Positions 1-6,318 of a DNA stretch of 8,635 bases are shown one piece after another (position 1 is the stretch's first letter; every line of letters begins with the position of its first letter). The translations under genes were made by a program, and so were the position numbers. The stretch is from positions 1 to 8,635 of the forward strand of contig JAMONG010000198.1 of NCBI GenBank assembly GCA_027066595.1. Direction: 5' to 3'. The notes beneath the pieces are model-generated. The model worked only from the letters and a program-made list of their open reading frames with translations, was not told where the DNA came from and ran no database searches. This DNA is from Sulfurovum sp. (lineage in GTDB: Bacteria > Campylobacterota > Campylobacteria > Campylobacterales > Sulfurovaceae).

Positions 1-2
1 AA

Positions 3-59
3 AATACTGGAAATAGAACAGATGATATCGTTAGAGTTACTTCTCAGTGGTTCTTTTAA
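3..59 (+). CDS. C-terminal end of a probable outer-membrane beta-barrel protein (5' end outside window)
   Basis: Only the last 18 codons are visible, reading NTGNRTDDIVRVTSQWFF and then TAA at 57-59. A polar turn (NTGNRTDD) leads into a strand whose hydrophobic residues alternate and which ends in a terminal Phe, with Trp at -2 and Val at -6 and -8. That is the general pattern of the C-terminal beta-signal recognised by the BAM machinery in porins and other outer-membrane barrels. A strong hairpin follows the stop within 8 bases, which supports a gene end here. The competing frame, open from 1 to 120, gives a less protein-like sequence and would run through the hairpin. A porin, possibly of the phosphate-selective type, is one guess, but 18 residues cannot settle the family. 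Confidence 0.5.
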   Translation, partial: NTGNRTDDIVRVTSQWFF

Positions 60-66
60 TAAAATC

Positions 67-98
67 AAGTTGTACCTATCTGTAGATAGGTGTAACTT
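67..98. terminator. 14-bp hairpin after the upstream gene, possible bidirectional terminator
   Basis: AAGTTGTACCTATC (67-80) pairs with GATAGGTGTAACTT (85-98) around a TGTA loop. As RNA this gives 14 pairs, two of them G-U wobbles. The hairpin starts 8 bases after the TAA at 57-59. On the + strand no clear T-run follows, but on the - strand the downstream side reads GATTTTATTAAAAG, which is T-rich. It is therefore either a weak + strand terminator or mRNA 3' stabiliser, or a terminator acting on both strands. Confidence 0.5.
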
Positions 99-171
99 AA
101 AGTGTGTGTTTCAAACATAATCTACAAAAAAGTATAAACATATCTATATATTCATGCTATTCATAAAACTA

Positions 172-180
172 TGATATAAT
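172..180 (+). promoter_or_regulatory. Extended -10 promoter for the export operon
   Basis: TGATATAAT at 172-180 is a perfect extended -10 (TGn plus TATAAT). The best -35 is TTCATG at 151-156, a weak match to TTGACA at 18-bp spacing. Transcription would start near 187 and leave a leader of roughly 78 bases. Other AT-rich hexamers nearby (TATACT at 198-203, TATAAA at 242-247) are possible alternatives. The remainder of 60-264 holds no coding sequence that I can support. Confidence 0.5.
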
Positions 181-264
181 TTTTCAAAAGTAAAATCTAT
201 ACTATAAAGAACTTCATTTTTAGAGTGTAATTATGTTTTTGTATAAAATCATGGTGGGAATTAA

Positions 265-1233
265 ATGGCAGGTGAAACGAAAGTAAGTATTTCAGAACTT
301 GTTGGGAAGCATCTTAAAAAGCTTATTAGAGATGATAAAAAGAATATTTTTTATCTCATGTATTACTCTATTTTAGAAGCTTTTCTTCTCATGGTAAGCC
401 CTTTAGCTTCAGCCATAATCATTAACTCAGTTCTAGCACATGCTACACTTTCTATTAGTGTATTGAGTTTTATTGTTATTACTATATTTTTAGGCATTAC
501 CATTTTACAAGTGCTCAAGCAGTACATAATAGAAAAATTTGAACAGAAAATTTTTGTTCAACATGCGATTAAGTTAGCAGAATCATCTGTAAAATTAAAA
601 GATTTTGAAATAGATAAAACGATTGACAAGTACATGAATTACTTTTTTGATGTTATCTCTATACAAAAGCTTTTCCCTATACTTATATTGAATGGTTCTT
701 CTCTTTTTGTTAAACTTATCGTAAGTCTACTCCTTTTATTTGTATTTGATATGAACTTGTTCTTTTTAGGGATCTTTTTTATTGTTATGTTTGTGATAGT
801 GATGCTTTTTTTGGGTAGAAATGGTATGTTGTTTGCCATTGAACGTTCAGATGCAAAACATGAAGCCATCTATTTTTTACAAAATATCCCTCAGTATAAG
901 AGAGAAAATGAAAATATCTTTCAAAAGCTTGATGAACTTTTAATCACCTTTGTAGAAGCACGAAAAAAAATGTTTCTTGTGATTATTAGACAGCTTGGTT
1001 TGACTTTTTTTATGGAGGGTCTTATTTTAAGTTCATTTTTTATCTTGGGCGGGTATTTGGTTTTTGAAGGGAAGATGCCCATTGGCGAATTTGTTGCCTC
1101 AGAGATTATTATTATCTCTGTGACCTATGCTATGCGTGATTTTATGAAGCAGATAGATTATATTTATGATGTGGTGGAAGGTTTTTATAAAATTAATAAA
1201 CTTTCAAGAAAGTTGGAACACGATAATGTATAA
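265..1233 (+). CDS. ABC exporter transmembrane subunit without ATP-binding domain
   Basis: This 322-residue inner-membrane protein has the six-helix ABC_membrane layout: hydrophobic segments at about 28-52, 62-84, 138-161, 164-183, 246-266 and 273-290, with a long cytoplasmic loop between helices 4 and 5. The run GKMPIGEFVASEIIIISV (269-286) matches the helix 5-6 region of exporter membrane domains found beside HlyD adaptors. Normally such a chain continues into an ATPase domain of about 200 residues. Here it stops after the linker (NKLSRKLEHDNV), and no Walker A, signature or Walker B motif occurs in the next two genes. The end is not an obvious frameshift, because the HlyD gene begins inside the last codons. 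The start at 265 has a GTGGGA ribosome site 5 bases upstream. It probably pairs with an ATPase or full half-transporter encoded elsewhere. Substrate unknown. Confidence 0.8.
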   Translation: MAGETKVSISELVGKHLKKLIRDDKKNIFYLMYYSILEAFLLMVSPLASAIIINSVLAHATLSISVLSFIVITIFLGITILQVLKQYIIEKFEQKIFVQHAIKLAESSVKLKDFEIDKTIDKYMNYFFDVISIQKLFPILILNGSSLFVKLIVSLLLLFVFDMNLFFLGIFFIVMFVIVMLFLGRNGMLFAIERSDAKHEAIYFLQNIPQYKRENENIFQKLDELLITFVEARKKMFLVIIRQLGLTFFMEGLILSSFFILGGYLVFEGKMPIGEFVASEIIIISVTYAMRDFMKQIDYIYDVVEGFYKINKLSRKLEHDNV

Positions 1234-2500
1234 ATTTAAGGTCTTAAATCATTTAAAACTACGACCCTTTGTAGGACGAAATGTATGGATTACCCTTATT
1301 ATCTTCGCTGTGATTTTTTTGTTGTTATGGCTGCCTTGGCAACAGACTGTCAAAGGTATTGGTACTGTAACTGCATTAAATCCTGTGGAGCGTAACTATA
1401 AAATAGTTGCAACCATTGATGGTTTTATAGACTCCATTGATGTAAAAGAAAACCAATTTGTAAAAAAGGGTGATAAGCTTTTTTCTATGAAGGATTTAGA
1501 TAATACTTATGAACAAAGGTTATCGAGTATTCTTAAAGAATATCGAAATACCTTGGCAAATACAAAAGAGAGCTATGTAAATATTGAAGATAATTTAAAA
1601 CAACAAAAAAACAGTATACAGATGGGTATAGAAGTATATGATACCAAACTTATACAACTTCAAAATAAGCTAAAGGCACTGCGTCAACAACAAAAAGCAT
1701 TGACCAATCAGTATGAGATTGAAAAAATAAATTACCATAGAGCACAAAGGCTTTTTAAGGATGGGATAGAGTCTCAAAGAGACTTAGAACTTAAAAAATT
1801 TAGTGCATTAAAGACAGCAGCAAAAGCAGAAAAGATTACGATAGATATCGAAAATATTTATAATGATGTTAACATCACGCAAAAAGAGAAAATACGTTTT
1901 AGCAATGAGTCAGAACTTAAATTAAATGCTATTCAAAACAAGTTGCTAAGTGCACAAAGTAGCATGAATAAATTACAGCAAGAAATCGATAAAAGTTCAG
2001 TGACACTCTCTCGTTATTTAAGTAAAGAGATAGTAACAAAAAGTGATGGGCATGTCATGAGGATTTATCAAGTAGACCAAAATAGGTTTTTGAAAAAAGG
2101 AGAAGAGGTCATGTACTTCTCTCCTAAGGTACATCAACGGGCTATTTTACTTAAAGTGCCTATTTTCAATATGCCGTTGATTAAAAAAGGGTTAAAAGTA
2201 CGTATTATCTTTTATGGTTGGCCTGCCTTACAGATCTCTGGATGGCCAGATATCGCACATAGTACCTATGGAGGTGTGATAAAAAGTATAGAGCAAGCTT
2301 CTCATGAAAAAGGTCTTTACTATGCAGTGGTAGTAGAAGATAAAGAGGATGCTCCTTGGCCAAAGGAAGAGAACTTAAGAATAGGTACAGAGTCTAGTGT
2401 ATGGGTGAGACTACAGGTAGTACCTATTTGGTATGAATTGTGGAGACTCCTTGCTGCACAACCTCCAAAAATGGTTAACCTTCCAGAGAATGCCCTATGA
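1226..2500 (+). CDS. HlyD-family periplasmic adaptor (membrane fusion protein)
   Basis: This 424-residue adaptor would bridge the ABC membrane subunit and the TolC channel. A short cytoplasmic N-terminus is followed by one membrane anchor at about 19-38 (NVWITLIIFAVIFLLLWLPW). A lipoyl half-motif (IDGFIDSIDVKENQFVKKGD, 64-83) precedes a long Gln/Lys/Glu-rich coiled coil at about 95-260. The second lipoyl half (SDGHVMRIYQVDQNRFLKKG, 283-302) and a beta-barrel region at about 310-400 follow. The tail WVRLQVVPIWYELWRLLAAQ is aromatic and resembles a tail seen in a subgroup of ABC-linked adaptors. I chose ATG 1226 over the in-frame ATG 1166 because the extra 20 residues are just the upstream gene read in another frame. 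The 8-base overlap with the upstream gene suggests coupled translation, and the ribosome site is weak. Confidence 0.88.
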   Translation: MYKFKVLNHLKLRPFVGRNVWITLIIFAVIFLLLWLPWQQTVKGIGTVTALNPVERNYKIVATIDGFIDSIDVKENQFVKKGDKLFSMKDLDNTYEQRLSSILKEYRNTLANTKESYVNIEDNLKQQKNSIQMGIEVYDTKLIQLQNKLKALRQQQKALTNQYEIEKINYHRAQRLFKDGIESQRDLELKKFSALKTAAKAEKITIDIENIYNDVNITQKEKIRFSNESELKLNAIQNKLLSAQSSMNKLQQEIDKSSVTLSRYLSKEIVTKSDGHVMRIYQVDQNRFLKKGEEVMYFSPKVHQRAILLKVPIFNMPLIKKGLKVRIIFYGWPALQISGWPDIAHSTYGGVIKSIEQASHEKGLYYAVVVEDKEDAPWPKEENLRIGTESSVWVRLQVVPIWYELWRLLAAQPPKMVNLPENAL

Positions 2501-3846
2501 AACTCTTAATATGTTTTATCTTAGGTCTAGGAGTAGTTCAGGCAAAAGAAGTACTCCTTCCTAAGCATATCTATCAGTACCTCAATAAAGACAATCCTTT
2601 TTATTATCAGGCGATTGGTGAACAGTATGTTGCTAAAGGGAGAGAACTTTTTTATGAAGGTTCTTTAGATACACAGTTAAATGCACTTTATGATGATAAA
2701 AACTATCCTACCACAACGGGTACTTACGAAGAGGTAGGACTATTTAAGCCTTTAGATAATGGTATTGAACTCTCTATGGGGTACCGTAGAGCTAAGGGTA
2801 CACAAGAGTACAATAATATTAAAACAGGTGAAGATGGAGAGTTTCTTTCTTCTATTAAGATACCTTTGTTTTCGGTACTTTATGATATTAGTAAAAATAA
2901 AGTAGATATACAAACAGCACAAATAAGTACGATACAAGCAGAACATAAAAGTGATTTAAATCTTTTAAAACTCTATTTTAATATTAGTAAAATATATTAT
3001 CAGCTTTTGTTACAAAAACAGTTGGTTAGGACGCAAAAAGAGTTACTGGGTAAGGCAAAAAAGACACGTGAGTTTATAGAAAAACAGATAGAAACAGGAA
3101 AACTCCCTGCTGTGATGCAGATAGAGATAGAGCAAATTATTATGCGTCGTGAGCAGCAAAACTTGTATGAAAAAAATAATTATGAGATAGTAAAGAATAT
3201 TTTTCTTCAATACTTAGGTATAGATACAGATACTTTTTCTAAACGATTTAGAGTCCCTCTTTTAACAATGAAAAACAAATCTTTACCTAAGGTACAAGAG
3301 TCACTTAGAATTGCGATTGAAAATCGTCCAGATTTAAAAATTATTGATTTTGAGATAGAAAAACTTGCACTCAAAAAATCGTATAACGATTTAGCACAGT
3401 ATCCAAAGTTTGATATGAAGTTCTCTGGCTTGTATGACCCCATTAATCAAGAGGGATATAAAGTTTCACTTAATTTTAATTTACCGATTGAACGTAGAAA
3501 GTATAGTGGTATGGATGAAGTCTTACAAAAACAGAATCTTATGAAACAGAGTGAAAAATTAAAGGCTGTGAGAGAACTCGAGACAAGTATTATGAATGTC
3601 TATCAAAAAATAAAAACCAAAAAAGAAGCGATTGGGTTTTCAAAGCGAGAATTAACCCTTGTGCGTAAGCTTGAATCTGTTGAAATGAAGAGAATTCATG
3701 AAGGTATAGGGAATTTAATATTTTTAAATCAACGAGAGATAGCTGTATTAAAAGTACAACAAAAATTGCTTAAAGACTATTATGACTTAGCCACTTACTT
3801 TTTAGAAGTAGAGTACCTGCTTGGAAAACTTTCATCGCAGACATAG
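2497..3846 (+). CDS. TolC-family outer-membrane efflux/secretion channel
   Basis: This 449-residue protein starts with a Sec signal peptide, MKLLICFILGLGVVQA, with probable cleavage after residue 16 (VQA|KEV). The rest follows the outer-membrane efflux protein pattern of two long helical repeats, roughly 130-245 and 265-445, separated by short strand-like stretches. The helices are rich in Lys, Glu, Gln and Leu (for example AVMQIEIEQIIMRREQQN). In a trimer it would form the barrel and periplasmic tunnel that docks on the adaptor. Its ATG shares ATGA with the stop codon of the adaptor gene, so translation is probably coupled and the three genes form one operon. The family call is firm, but the transported substrate cannot be read from it. 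Confidence 0.87.
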   Translation: MKLLICFILGLGVVQAKEVLLPKHIYQYLNKDNPFYYQAIGEQYVAKGRELFYEGSLDTQLNALYDDKNYPTTTGTYEEVGLFKPLDNGIELSMGYRRAKGTQEYNNIKTGEDGEFLSSIKIPLFSVLYDISKNKVDIQTAQISTIQAEHKSDLNLLKLYFNISKIYYQLLLQKQLVRTQKELLGKAKKTREFIEKQIETGKLPAVMQIEIEQIIMRREQQNLYEKNNYEIVKNIFLQYLGIDTDTFSKRFRVPLLTMKNKSLPKVQESLRIAIENRPDLKIIDFEIEKLALKKSYNDLAQYPKFDMKFSGLYDPINQEGYKVSLNFNLPIERRKYSGMDEVLQKQNLMKQSEKLKAVRELETSIMNVYQKIKTKKEAIGFSKRELTLVRKLESVEMKRIHEGIGNLIFLNQREIAVLKVQQKLLKDYYDLATYFLEVEYLLGKLSSQT

Positions 3847-3858
3847 TTAGAAAGTTTT
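3825..3858 (+). terminator. Weak hairpin at the end of the export operon
   Basis: AAAACTTTC (3825-3833) pairs with GAAAGTTTT (3850-3858), 9 bp around a 16-base loop that contains the TolC stop codon, and a T-run (3855-3859) closes the stem. The stem is AT-rich and the loop long, so termination would be inefficient. The 3' arm adjoins the Pho-box-like repeat. Confidence 0.3.
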
Positions 3859-3892
3859 TAGTAACAAAATTGTAATACTTTTTTTCTATACT
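3859..3892 (+). promoter_or_regulatory. Pho-box-like direct repeat plus -10 for the phosphate permease
   Basis: TAGTAAC (3859-3865), AAAA, TTGTAAT (3870-3876) form two 7-base repeats at 11-base period. Compared by eye with the enterobacterial PhoB box CTGTCATAAAACTGTCAT, 12 of 18 positions agree, including the AAAA spacer and the GT.A core of each half. A weaker third unit (TAGAAAG, 3848-3854) sits one period upstream. Ten bases after the box lies the -10 hexamer TATACT (3887-3892), which is the spacing known for PhoB-activated promoters where the box replaces the -35. No ordinary -35 is visible. The site is inferred; Campylobacterota phosphate regulators may use a different consensus. Confidence 0.45.
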
Positions 3893-3923
3893 TTTATCAA
3901 ATTATTTACTTGAGGGAAAATCA

Positions 3924-5462
3924 ATGAACAATACATTCAAAATAATACTTGGTGCAGGTTTTGCAGTCTTGGTTGCATACTATGCAAGTAGTATTAGTAC
4001 ACATGCAACACATGGAGGATTCTTAGTCCTTGCAGCAGTTTTTGGTGCGTATATGGCTATGAACATCGGGGCAAATGATGTCGCAAATAACGTAGGTCCA
4101 GCAGTAGGTTCTGGGGCATTGACTATTGGTGGTGCTATTATCATCGCTTCTGTTTTTGAAGCAGCAGGAGCATTGGTAGCAGGTGGTGATGTTGTGGGGA
4201 CTATCAAAAAAGGTATTATAGACCCCGCTGCTTTTGGTGGTGACCCGATGATATTTGTTTATGCAATGTCAGCAGCCCTTTTGGCAGCAGCACTTTGGCT
4301 GAACCTCGCTACATGGCTTAAAGCACCAGTTTCAACAACACACTCTATTGTAGGGGGTGTTCTTGGTGGTGGTATAGCCGCAGGAGGCTTTGCTATCGTC
4401 TCATGGGGGACTATGGGTAAGATAGCGGCTTCATGGGTAATATCTCCTGTGCTAGGTGGTGTGATTGCTGCGATTTTCCTTTATGTGATTAAATCACAAA
4501 TCTTATATAAAGATGACAAACTAACTGCCGCGAAAAAGATTGTACCTATCTTGGTAGCTATTATGGCAGCAGCATTTATTACCTATTTAACAGTAAAAGG
4601 GTTGAAAAAAGTATGGCCTGTCATTGTTGAAGTATTTTCATTTTTACCACAAACGAAAAAGCCTGGTATTGCAGTGGCACTTATCCTTGGGGCTATAGGA
4701 GCAGCAATAACCTTTATGATTGTCAAACCTAGAATAAGTAAAAAAGTTGTAGGTATGGAGAACTCTAGAGAAGCGATTAACTTACTTTTTACTATCCCAC
4801 TTATTTTTGCTGCGGCACTGCTCTCTTTTGCTCATGGTGCAAATGATGTTGCCAATGCCGTTGGACCACTGGCTGCTGTGTATGATGCCCTTACACACTT
4901 GGAAGTAGCAAAAAAAGCAGCGATTCCTTTATGGGTGATGATTGTAGGTGGTGTAGGTATTTCTATTGGTCTAGCTCTTTTTGGTCCTAGACTCATTAAG
5001 ACTGTAGGAAGTGAGATTACAGAACTTGACCAGACTAGAGCATTTTCTATTATGATGGCAGCGGCAATTACGGTGGTTATCGCCTCTCAGCTTGGTTTGC
5101 CTGTATCGTCTACACATATTGCAGTAGGGGCTATCTTTGGTGTAGGGTTTTTACGTGAATGGTTAGATTCTAAAGAGATGGGTTCAAAGCAAGAAAAACT
5201 TCAAATAGAAGTGGAAAAACAACGTGCACTTAAAGCAGAACTTGAAGCATGTACTTCTGAAGACCCAGCAAAAAAGTTACAACTTATAGAGTCTCATAAG
5301 GCACAGAAGAAAAAAGTAAAAAGTCTTAAAAGAACACTTCGAGAAAACTATGTCAAACGTGGCATGGTGAAGAAGATTGTCGCAGCATGGGTTATTACTG
5401 TACCAGCGGCTGCGATACTTTCAGCGATTATCTTCTTTATCCTAAAAGGTGTAGCGGCTTAA
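3924..5462 (+). CDS. PiT-family inorganic phosphate transporter
   Basis: This 512-residue inner-membrane permease belongs to the PiT/PHO4 family, which takes up phosphate with protons, sodium or as a metal-phosphate complex. Both internal repeats carry the family signature: GANDVANNVGPAVGS at 49-63 and HGANDVANAVGP at 304-315. Each is followed by a second conserved loop, APVSTTHSIVGG at 134-145 and LPVSSTHIAVGA at 392-403. Multiple hydrophobic helices span the protein, with a final one at about 484-507. A charged, Lys/Glu-rich, probably coiled-coil insert occupies about 414-480. A good ribosome site (GAGGG, 3912-3916) lies 7 bases before the ATG. The gene has its own promoter and terminator, so it is probably monocistronic. 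The Pho-box-like site suggests induction by phosphate limitation. The symbol pit is often used, but orthology was not tested. Confidence 0.92.
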   Translation: MNNTFKIILGAGFAVLVAYYASSISTHATHGGFLVLAAVFGAYMAMNIGANDVANNVGPAVGSGALTIGGAIIIASVFEAAGALVAGGDVVGTIKKGIIDPAAFGGDPMIFVYAMSAALLAAALWLNLATWLKAPVSTTHSIVGGVLGGGIAAGGFAIVSWGTMGKIAASWVISPVLGGVIAAIFLYVIKSQILYKDDKLTAAKKIVPILVAIMAAAFITYLTVKGLKKVWPVIVEVFSFLPQTKKPGIAVALILGAIGAAITFMIVKPRISKKVVGMENSREAINLLFTIPLIFAAALLSFAHGANDVANAVGPLAAVYDALTHLEVAKKAAIPLWVMIVGGVGISIGLALFGPRLIKTVGSEITELDQTRAFSIMMAAAITVVIASQLGLPVSSTHIAVGAIFGVGFLREWLDSKEMGSKQEKLQIEVEKQRALKAELEACTSEDPAKKLQLIESHKAQKKKVKSLKRTLRENYVKRGMVKKIVAAWVITVPAAAILSAIIFFILKGVAA

Positions 5463-5471
5463 GTAAAGCTA

Positions 5472-5505
5472 GTCATTTTGAAGAAAAATAAATCTTCAAA
5501 ATGAC
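5472..5505. terminator. Hairpin terminator after the phosphate permease
   Basis: GTCATTTTGAAGA (5472-5484) and TCTTCAAAATGAC (5493-5505) form a perfect 13-bp stem with an 8-base A-rich loop, starting 9 bases after the permease stop. A pyrimidine-rich stretch (CTTACCTCTCTTTCCCC) follows instead of a pure T-run. The hairpin separates the permease from the response-regulator promoter. Confidence 0.7.
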
Positions 5506-5560
5506 CTTACCTCTCTTTCCCCTCAGTATCATAAATCCCTAGTCCCCAAAAAATACTTTG

Positions 5561-5569
5561 TGCTATAAT
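5561..5569 (+). promoter_or_regulatory. Extended -10 directly before the response-regulator ATG
   Basis: TGCTATAAT (5561-5569) is a perfect extended -10. Only 6 bases (CTCTCT) separate it from the ATG at 5576, so the usual start distance puts the first transcribed base at or next to the A of the ATG. The -35 position (about 5541-5546, AGTCCC) shows no match. There is no room for a ribosome site in the transcript, so a leaderless mRNA is predicted. Confidence 0.55.
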
Positions 5570-5575
5570 CTCTCT

Positions 5576-6259
5576 ATGCAAAACAACATAGAGATAGTCA
5601 TCATTGAAGATGAAGAAGATATTTTAGAACTTATTGAGTACCACTTAGAAAAAGAGGGGTACTCTGTGACAGGTTTTTTGTCAACACAGAATGTAGAGCA
5701 GTTTTTAGAAGAAGAGACACCAGCTTTGATGTTAGTAGATAGAAATTTACCAGGCATGGAGGGGAGCGAGTTTGTCTCTTATCTTCGTGAAGTGGGCTAT
5801 GATACCCCTGTTATCTTTCTTACTGCTAAAGACAATGAACGTGAACTAGAAGAGGGCTTTGATGCAGGAGCAGATGACTATATGTGTAAACCCTTTTCTC
5901 CCAAAGAGTTGACACTTAGGGTCAAAGCACTGCTCAAACGTTCTGGGGCATTACAAAAACAAAGCAGACTCAAACATAAGCTACTTACGATAGATTTAAC
6001 TAAAAAAGATTTGTTTGTAAATGGTACACTCACCCCTTTAACCAATCTGGAATTTAAACTTTTACATACCTTTATGAAACACATTGACAAGCCTCTCACA
6101 AGAGATTTTTTACGTGATGAGGTATGGGGTGTGGAAGGTGAAGGGGTCAATGACAATGCAGTAAATGTCGCTATCAATAGACTTAAAAACAAGATAGACC
6201 CTCAAAATGAGCAAAATTATTTTCACCCTGTATGGGGTGTTGGCTATAAATTTTCTTAA
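5576..6259 (+). CDS. OmpR/PhoB-family two-component response regulator
   Basis: This 227-residue cytoplasmic DNA-binding regulator has an N-terminal receiver domain (about 4-122). Its acidic pocket is E11/D12, the phospho-acceptor is D55 (LVDRNLPG), the switch Thr is T83 (FLTAKD) and the conserved Lys is K105 (CKPF), so the active site is intact. The C-terminal winged helix (about 130-227) has the OmpR-type pattern, with LTNLEFKLL, a transactivation-loop region LRDEVWG, the recognition helix around DNAVNVAINRLKNKID and the final wing VWGVGYKFS. I use ATG 5576, not the in-frame TTG at 5558, because that codon overlaps the -10 region and the receiver strand begins just after the ATG. No histidine kinase is adjacent. 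The neighbouring phosphate permease makes a PhoB-like role plausible but unproven. Confidence 0.92.
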   Translation: MQNNIEIVIIEDEEDILELIEYHLEKEGYSVTGFLSTQNVEQFLEEETPALMLVDRNLPGMEGSEFVSYLREVGYDTPVIFLTAKDNERELEEGFDAGADDYMCKPFSPKELTLRVKALLKRSGALQKQSRLKHKLLTIDLTKKDLFVNGTLTPLTNLEFKLLHTFMKHIDKPLTRDFLRDEVWGVEGEGVNDNAVNVAINRLKNKIDPQNEQNYFHPVWGVGYKFS

Positions 6260-6284
6260 AAATATGTCAATATGACATATTTTT
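6258..6284. terminator. Perfect 12-bp AT-rich hairpin overlapping the regulator stop codon
   Basis: AAAAATATGTCA (6258-6269) pairs perfectly with TGACATATTTTT (6273-6284) around an ATA loop. The last two bases of the TAA stop (6257-6259) are part of the stem. The 3' arm ends in five T residues and more pyrimidines follow, fitting an intrinsic terminator able to work on both strands. The compact dyad could also be a protein-binding site upstream of recQ. Confidence 0.6.
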
Positions 6285-6291
6285 CTTCTCT

Positions 6292-6312
6292 TATACTTTT
6301 TCACGCTACACT
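6292..6312 (+). promoter_or_regulatory. Candidate -10 elements for recQ
   Basis: Two candidate hexamers precede recQ. TATACT (6292-6297) would start transcription near 6304 and leave about 15 bases of leader. TACACT (6307-6312) sits 6 bases before the ATG and would give a leaderless transcript. Neither has a convincing -35, and no Shine-Dalgarno sequence lies before the ATG (CACTTGCAGT). The choice cannot be made from sequence alone. Confidence 0.3.
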
Positions 6313-6318
6313 TGCAGT

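Noticed and set aside
1..120. An alternative open frame running from the left edge to a TAA at 118-120.
   Set aside because: It runs straight through the 14-bp hairpin and gives an unremarkable Leu/Cys-rich peptide; the frame ending at 59 gives a recognisable barrel terminus with the hairpin after its stop.
1166..1225. An earlier in-frame ATG that would add 20 residues to the HlyD adaptor.
   Set aside because: The added residues (MMWWKVFIKL...) are the ABC gene read in another frame, lie well inside it, and precede a natural adaptor N-terminus at 1226.
1200..1500. A frameshifted ATPase domain following the ABC membrane domain.
   Set aside because: No Walker A, signature or Walker B motif was found when reading on; the region is a continuous, well-formed HlyD adaptor.
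5558..5575. A TTG start giving six extra residues on the response regulator.
   Set aside because: The codons overlap the TGCTATAAT promoter element, have no ribosome site, and add nothing to the receiver fold.
5878..6192. A 104-residue open frame on the - strand inside the response regulator.
   Set aside because: It is antisense to a complete conserved gene, has no family resemblance and has no separate promoter or ribosome site. The same applies to the other short antisense frames in this window.
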